This document shows, in pieces, positions 57,878 to 64,000 of a stretch of 64,000 nucleotides of DNA. Below the pieces are notes generated by a model. It did no database searches and was not told the DNA's origin. It saw only the letters and a program-made list of their open reading frames with translations. Source of the stretch: Cerrena zonata. Its lineage: Eukaryota > Basidiomycota > Agaricomycetes > Polyporales > Cerrenaceae. The stretch is taken from assembly GCA_038087015.1 (NCBI GenBank), contig JASBNA010000037.1, positions 1 through 64,000 on the forward strand, given 5' to 3'. The translations under genes and the position numbers were made by a program. How positions within the stretch are numbered: position 1 is the first letter of the stretch; every line of letters begins with the position of its first letter.

Positions 57878-60251
57878 GTCAGCCATTATCAGCCATTATC
57901 GCGCCACCTTATGATCTGTAAGCAGTTCGTCTCACATAGCTTCTCGGACCGTGTTCCTAGATCTTATTTCAACAGGACTCTTCCACAACCTCTGCAGCTC
58001 TTGGGTAGAGAGGACTCCGTGCAAGATGTCGTGCAGCGGATCATCTCAGGGAAGCAACAATTGATCGCCCTGGCTGGACCTCCGGGCGGCGGGAAATCCT
58101 CCATTGCAAGAGGTGTCATCCACCACAAAGAAATTGCGACAGCTTTTGGTGAATTTCGCAAGTGGCTAACATGCGATACTAGAACGTCATTGCACCGTTT
58201 TCGGACAACTATAGCTGCTATACTACAAATGGCCTCACAATCTGCGAAAGGATTACTCACGGACGCACAGACTCTGGATATCACAAATTCCCAACTCAGT
58301 CGACTGCTAATTGTATTGGACGGGTTTGAATATCTATGGGATCGTGTCGATAGTCAACCTCAAGTCAGGGACCTGATCCGTCGATTATGTAGCACCCCGA
58401 CAATTACTGTGGTTGTTACCGTACGGGGCTCGGAGATGACCTCGTTTATCAATCATACCTGTTGCAATCCCGCGGCTCGACAACGACTCAGCGGAGGAGA
58501 TGTTCCTTGCTATCCATACCCATCCAGACGACCATTTATCAGAACTACTTCTCGCCGTCGATCATAATCCCCTCTTTGTCACATTGTTGGCTCAATTAGG
58601 AGTACGCACAGGAGCGTCCCCGACAGAGCTTTTGGAACTATGGAAAGATCAGGGGTCGAAGCTTTTTGAAGGTCGGGGAGGGGTTGGTTCTCGAGTCACC
58701 AACTCGATCGACTCTGCTATTGACGGTGCTATCAGCCTGTCACACAACGCGCATAATCTCTTCGGCATGCTAGCGATGCTACCATCAGGTGTTGATCCTA
58801 CATGTCTCCCTTGGTTTCCGGGATTTCAGGACGCTTTGCAGACTTTACGATCCCAGTCTCTCATTATTCCAGAGTCCAGTGGTCGACTTCGACTCTTATC
58901 CCCAATTCGTTCTTATGCAATTCAACATCACATCCTCAGTTCTTCGGAACGGGGACAAATATATTTTGCCTACTTCAAGCATCTTCGACTAACAGCAGCT
59001 CGTTCCCGTCGGTCGTTCCGCGAGGCTATCAAATTCTACGCGACAGAGCAAAGTAATTTCTATGCTTTGTTAGAAGATGCGTTGGGACACGGCTACGTTG
59101 AAGTGCTTAAGCCAGTTCTAGATAACCCAGATTTGATGGTCTGCACCACTGCTAATGTCCCCTTGACTGAAAAAGCAGTGGAAGTTGTCCGAAAACATAG
59201 AAGACATGACCTCATCGCGCCTTGTCTACGATGGATGGGGTATACACTTTGCTCTGTCGGATATCTCCGTCGAGGTATCGCTACTCTCGAGGAGGCAGCA
59301 TCGGCTTTCAAAAAGCAAAATAACATCGCAGCCGCTGCTCGATGCAAGCACATCTGTGGATCGATGTTGATTCGACGAGGCAAGGAATCGGAGGGGACAG
59401 CGGAACTGGAGGAGGCCTGCAACGAGTACAAACGCGCTAACGATTTTTCTGGCCTAGCGGGATGTCTTATGGAGATAAATTGGGACGACAATCGGAATGA
59501 AGCCAGGCAGCTACTAGACAGTCCTCACGGTGATGAGGGATGGAAACAGGCATGGTCGTCATATCACCAAGCTTCTATCCATATGATGCTGGATGAAATC
59601 GAAGACGGTTTTGCTGTTTGGATGCGGACATTAGAGAGGTTTCGTAGTGTTGGTGATCTCATCGGGGTCACTAACTGCCTAACTGAAATCGATATTTCCC
59701 TGGAAGATAGGCTGGATATAAATACCCAGCTAGGTCGTCGACTAGATGCCGCATTGGATATGACAACACTTTCAAAATCGCATCTACGTGCAGGGAGATT
59801 CAAAGACGCGCTAACCTTACAACACAAAGCCATCGACGAATTCAATCATTTTGAATTTATTTGTAACCGGGCAGCCGCATGGACGACGGTTGGGGACATT
59901 TACATGGAATGGCAGAGGGTTAGTGATGCGCACGATGCCTTTGAGATCGCCGCAGGAGAACACAGAAGATGCGGTGAATACGAAGAAGCCGAAGATGCGC
60001 ACAGAAAGATGCAATTGTGTCTTGCTCTGCAACGACTCAGTGAAATACCCGAAGACATGTTGGATGCTAAAGCACAAGCACAAGCAGACGTGCAGAATGC
60101 TCTCGACGCGGTGAATGGTTTTATCGATTTCGATGACTTCGACGAGGACAATACAACTAGTAGGGTAAGCGAGGGGAATGACGGGGAAGAGCTTAAAGAA
60201 AGCGAAGAGGGTACGATAAGTGATGATATTTTGGATCAGAGGATAGAATGA
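57878..60251 (+). CDS. STAND NTPase with TPR-like repeats
   Basis: 5' end uncertain: an exon ending IAPPYDL at about 57918 seems to splice (intron 57919-57961) to FNRTLPQPLQLLGRED. The NTPase has LIALAGPPGGGKSSIARGVI (Walker A, 58060-58110) and SRLLIVLDGFEYLWD (Walker B, about 58300-58345). At about 58458 the frame shifts by one extra base; the reading resumes as PVAIPRLDNDSAEEMFLAIH and runs to 60251. A winged-helix-like part is followed by helical, TPR-type repeats from about 59200 (GYLRRGIATLEEAASAFKKQ, CKHICGSMLIRRGKESEGTA, HLRAGRFKDALTLQHKAIDE, EWQRVSDAHDAFEIAAGEHR). The tail is acidic. No N-terminal effector domain is seen. It is divergently paired with the NACHT gene at 57038. STAND-TPR proteins are signalling switches, used by fungi in recognition or regulation. 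Confidence 0.7.
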
Positions 60252-60554
60252 ATAAATGCTGTTTTCACTCACCAGAAGATGTCTGGACCTCCCGTTTGGT
60301 TTTGAATATTGAATTCTAGATCAAAGCGCCTCTGTGGTCACTGTGCGTATATGGAAGGTGGAGTGTTCGACCTGCTGCTCTTAGCCTTCCGTCACTTTAG
60401 CTCCGCCTCCCTCTACGTCGACAGTGCGTCATTCCTTCAGTGGACTCAGCAGCAGAGGTATAAAGCATGCCATTGCATCGTAGTATTTCCCATTCAATTT
60501 CTCTTCTTTTTCTCGACCACACTGTAACACCAAATATCTGCTTCACAACCAAGA
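60252..60554 (+). promoter_or_regulatory. Promoter region of the HAM1-like gene
   Basis: GTATAAAG at 60458-60465 is a TATA-like box about 90 nt before ATG 60555, followed by a pyrimidine-rich leader (TTTCTCTTCTTTTTCTCG). Confidence 0.45.
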
Positions 60555-63133
60555 ATGGATAAAGCTTCATCTATTCTTGCTGCGTTCAATGCTGGGAAAC
60601 TCCCATCCCAGCATCAGACCAACCTGTTTATCGACTGGCTGTTAGGGTCAGCTCTAACCCAGGTAGAACCTTCATCGGAAGGAGGCGAGCTCAGTGCACA
60701 AGGAAAGATACTTGTACAAGATGTACGAGACCTCCTTAACGCCTACAAGCTCGTAGGAGAACATAAGAATAGTAAGCAAAAAGTATCGCCCCCTAATCAC
60801 CTCTCTCAACTCCTATACAGACGACGACCTCATTCAAGAGGCACTTTGGCATCTCGGTCAAGCCGACATCCCCGATACCTCGATCAAGGGTGACGTCAGT
60901 ACCGAGCAAGCTTCGAAGGATGCTCGTGCTCTCGCCCGCGCTCTGAAGACCGTCCTCAACATCGTATGGACTAATTTGTCGACTGAATCCGGCTCTGTCT
61001 TCCATGACTTTGCATCTTTTATGCGTCTCGCTCTAGCAGACGCAGCCGACTTTGTGTCAAAGAGTGCGGGCTCCGCAGCTGGAAGCCTGCGAGAGCTAGA
61101 CTCGGAGATCGAAGAAGGTGAGAGAAATGAGCTCGGTATAAAGAAGCCCTCGGGCGAGGAGAGTCCAGAAGATAAGGATGCAAAGGTCAAGTTCGAAAGA
61201 GCCTATGGACACTGCAAAGGTCGCGGGGTCCAAAGCCATCGGAGCCGGCCAAGTTGTAGCTGCTACATCCGAAGAACTTGCGAATCGCACCAGTAATCGT
61301 TTAGAAGAAGCGTTCCAAAAGGTAATCTTCCCATTGAAGTACCGGATTGCTCCCTTATTCATCGTTACTTTTTTTATAGATCTGCGACCGTGCCCAGGAT
61401 AACGAGGATTACCATGCCGCCGTCTCAACCATTTTCGATATCCTCGACAAGTGGATCCAGAAGTCCCTGGACGCTGCCGGAGACGTCAACACAGATACGT
61501 CGCTCGAGTCGTTTATCGATGACCCTACGAAAGAACAACACCTTATGAAGAGTATCCGTGCCTTGCGCAAGTTCATCGAACGTCTTGCAGATGGAAAGTC
61601 CCTAGACGATTTATTCGGCGCCCTTCGTGTGTGCGGTGTTGATATTCAACAAGACCAACATCTTCGAGATTTATTCAACGAGCTCCTCTCCCATCTCCGT
61701 CGTAGTGTAGACGAACGAGGATATGTACGTTCTGAAGAGGCACAGAAGACTCGCGAGGATCTCAAAGCCAAGTGGAAGACATTAGGCGATGCAGATACTA
61801 CCGAGGGCCAGAAGTGGAGAGACGACTGGAGCAAATTGAACACTCAGTGGGAAGAATTCCATAAGGCCTTCGAGGGAGGTCAAGATTCAAAGCGGATCGC
61901 AAAGGCCCAGTCTAAGCTCGGGAACGATATCGAGGAAAGCCTTATCACAGCTGCAGGTGCTGGGGCTCAAGCTGCTGCTGACAACTTCCCGTGGATGTGG
62001 CAAGACCTGTTCAGTGCGTACATTCCACGTCTCCTGAGTCTGGTCAAAGATATCCCTATTCCAAGGTTAGTGAATTATCTTGGTTGCCACTGATCCTTCG
62101 ACTAATCCATTGGGTGTAGAACCGAGTACAAAGATAACGACGTCGAGTTCGTTCTCGAAAACCTTGACATCTCCACCTTCAGTCTTCTTCCTGGGCACGC
62201 CTACATCCGCAACATCACCGATATCGACATACAAGCACCGTCAGCTGGTAAAACCCAATCCACTGTCGGTTCACTCACCCGTATCTACGTGCAAGGGATG
62301 CAACTCGCTCTTCGGGAGGTTTCATTCTACTTCGAGATAAGAACACCACCGTTGGCCCAGCTGAGTTTACTGGCCTTCTGGAGTTTACCCTTCCACCACA
62401 GGGTATTGACGTGGACACCGTAGTTCGTGTGATCCCCAATTCTGCTACCGGGCTGAAGGAACGGGAAGAGCGGAAGGGGTTCCTCGAGATCCAGAAAGTT
62501 GATGTCAAGGTATCTGACGACATCGACGTCCAGATTAAACAATCAAATCACAACATCATCTCCACCGTTTTCCGACCTGTCATCATCTCTCGTTTCAAGG
62601 AGACCCTCCAGACGTTACTTGCGGAGAATATTCGTGGTGCTCTCGAATGGAGTGACGCATTCGCTTGGGATGTTGGCAACCGGGCTGAGGTCTTTGCTGA
62701 TGCAGGTCTTCCTCGCGGGCCTAGTCTCGTCGCAGGATTCTGGAGCGAACTTGGACACCTTCAGAAAGGTGACACTGGTCTGTTCAAGGGATGGAAAGCG
62801 ACAGGCACAGGTATCATCAAGGAAGAGGGAAACGAGAAGGACGGTGCCAAGTTTGCTATGGGCACTGAACCACAGGTCCTTTCTGGCGAGAAACGAGGAC
62901 CAAAGGGGATGTTCAGCGAGCCACTAGCAGAGAAGATGGGTGCAAACGCCGATGCGGAAGGTTTGGCTGAGAGTGCTAAGGATCAAGTCAAGGGTGTCGC
63001 TGAGCAAGCTAAACAGACGGTACGGGATGGAGTACAGAAGGTGAAGTCGTTCAAGCAAGCCGTTGAAGAGAAGAGTGAAGGCGAGAAGAGGTCTCCTGGA
63101 TGGAAGAGCTCAGCTTTTGATGTCTCGACATAA
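60555..63133 (+). CDS. HAM1-like protein (fungal HAM1_N/HAM1_C type)
   Basis: Start ATG 60555 (MDKASSILAAFNAGKLPSQH); introns at about 60772-60820, 61322-61379 and 62066-62120; stop 63131-63133. About 800 residues. Visible: SQHQTNLFIDWLL, LSAQGKILVQDVRDLLNAYK, LMKSIRALRKFIERLADGKS, PWMWQDLFSAYIPRLLSLVKDIPIPR, TEYKDNDVEFVLENLDIST, LPGHAYIRNITDIDI, and a C-terminus rich in Lys/Glu/Ala helix (KDQVKGVAEQAKQTVRDGVQ). The order and motifs fit the HAM1-like family of fungi, which has a lipid-binding (BPI/TULIP-like) C-terminal domain; function not settled. Two frame breaks: an extra base at about 61204 (GCC-T-ATG) and a missing base at about 62333 (TTC-GAG where TTC-CGA is expected). The reading is otherwise smooth, so errors are likelier than decay. 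A 3' fragment copy lies at 47127-47510. Confidence 0.7.
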
Positions 63134-63544
63134 ACACTCCCGTAATTCACACATCCTTCTCTTTCGTACACACATTCCCCAATATCCGTGATGGAACTTC
63201 ACAGTGTCATATCCCTCTTTTCGAACTCCCGTATAAACATAATCCTAACAGTGTATATCACCGGTATCAATCGAAAGGACTCCTGTTACTACGACATGAG
63301 GGGCGTATTCGGATTCCGCTGTACCCCACTACGACGAGGTGGGAAGAGAAGTGTTTCACTGGAAGCGAGCATGAGCTGGAGGGATGTCGATGGTGTGACA
63401 TGGCCGCTTCCTGAAAAATGAAAAATTGATGGAAGGTGATGCATTGATGGTCTATAGGATGGAAAACACGTCTGATAGGGGAAAGACAAAGAAGGTTTTG
63501 AGAGGGTGTGTTTGGTCTTTAGGAATCTTTAAATTTGAGCGACT
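63134..63544. other. Convergent intergenic region
   Basis: Lies between the HAM1-like gene (plus) and deaminase-family copy G (minus). No element recognised. Confidence 0.4.
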
Positions 63545-64000
63545 TCAGTTGTTTACAAAACGAGATATCTCGACCCCATACAATCTTACACTCTGCTCGC
63601 TGAACGGGACACCCGACGCAAGGAGAGCCTCGGTAGCAGTGCATATCGTATTGACAGCCTTGAGATATTCCTCGACTCCCTCGCCCAGTGTAGGTCCCGC
63701 TTTATCCTCTTCTATGCTATCACAAAGTCGTTTGCAGGCATCACGCCATTTTTGAAAGCGGTGACGAAGGAGGGGAGAGTGGATGTTGAGGAGATGCGTC
63801 ATGTATAGGTATGTTTCTAGAACTGGAGGTGTGGACATCTTGGAAAACTCGACGAGGTAGTTCCAGATGGTCACTAAGAGGGTTTGCGGAGACAGGGCAT
63901 CCTCGCCCGAGAGATCTTCAGCTTTGTTGGCAGCAAGGGTGATGATAACCTCTTTACTGTCGATACCTAGTGTCATAGCAAAGACCTTGCCGTCCCGAGG
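63545..64000 (-). CDS. Deaminase-family N-terminal domain protein, copy G (runs off the window)
   Basis: The minus-strand frame is open to the window edge, so the start is outside. Visible: PRDGKVFAMTLGIDSKEVII, ANKAEDLSGEDALSPQTLLVTIWNYLVEF, YLYMTHLLNIHSPLLRHRFQKWRDACKRL, then VEEYLKAVNTICTATEALL, stop at 63545. The order of motifs matches the N-terminal domain of copies B and E (GDRFAMTLTIVQNEIV; ILNTIWKHM; THLPLLRSRLSKWR; YLDDIDAIFCATMAF), but sequence is much more distant; fragment F at 49084 is its close relative. The sister genes continue into a second exon with the deaminase motifs; here the frame ends without one visible before 63134, so this is a separate N-domain-only protein or a truncated copy. 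Confidence 0.6.
   Translation of the reverse strand, partial: PRDGKVFAMTLGIDSKEVIITLAANKAEDLSGEDALSPQTLLVTIWNYLVEFSKMSTPPVLETYLYMTHLLNIHSPLLRHRFQKWRDACKRLCDSIEEDKAGPTLGEGVEEYLKAVNTICTATEALLASGVPFSEQSVRLYGVEISRFVNN

Overview
The window is nuclear DNA of a filamentous basidiomycete, most likely an Agaricomycete. Evidence: genes split by many 45-70 nt GT-AG introns, a spermidine synthase/saccharopine dehydrogenase fusion gene (49757-52352, an arrangement known from basidiomycetes), NACHT/STAND NTPases, a HAM1-like gene and an OTT_1508-type fungal deaminase family. I cannot name the species.

Layout. (1) 1-16.4 kb is repeat-rich. Two paralogous SNF2-type ATPase genes lie on the minus strand (5693-736, decayed; 14651-10115, apparently intact). 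Between them a divergent pair of homologous small genes (7165-6298 and 8324-9189) flanks a large near-perfect palindrome (7330-8150). About 25 copies of a short palindrome (core TGCGTCCWGGACGCA) are scattered through 1-15.7 kb and I saw none elsewhere; copies occupy the same intron of both SNF2 genes. (2) 16.4-21 kb holds a 2OG-Fe(II) dioxygenase-like gene and a lysine/acid-rich coiled-coil gene, with a tRNA-like repeat on either side of the latter. (3) 21-24.7 kb is AT-rich, repetitive and largely non-coding. (4) 24.7-35.3 kb, minus strand: a truncated deaminase-family copy, a very long disordered protein with three ENWDD(D/E)F motifs (Byr4/Bfa1-like?), an EI24/Rrt8-like membrane protein, and a DUF2235 (Tle1-like) hydrolase with a C-terminal DM9/DUF3421 region. 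(5) 37-49.5 kb is a recently duplicated block: two dienelactone hydrolase copies, four tandem copies of an OTT_1508-like deaminase gene in various states of decay, and fragments of the EI24-like and HAM1-like genes. (6) 49.7-63.1 kb: the lysine/spermidine fusion gene, a NACHT NTPase with a predicted membrane C-terminus, a divergent STAND-TPR gene, and a HAM1-like gene. A further deaminase-family copy runs off the right end.

How the parts may fit. The left 16 kb looks like one or more mobile or selfish units: SNF2 ATPases, a gene pair born by inverted duplication, and private hairpin repeats, next to a dioxygenase that may act on nucleic acid. The right half is a gene-turnover region rich in families linked to conflict or self/non-self recognition (deaminases, NACHT/STAND NTPases, Tle1-like hydrolase). 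Those functional links are inference. Several conserved genes carry single-base frameshifts, mostly one extra base; I suspect uncorrected assembly errors rather than true gene loss in the housekeeping genes.
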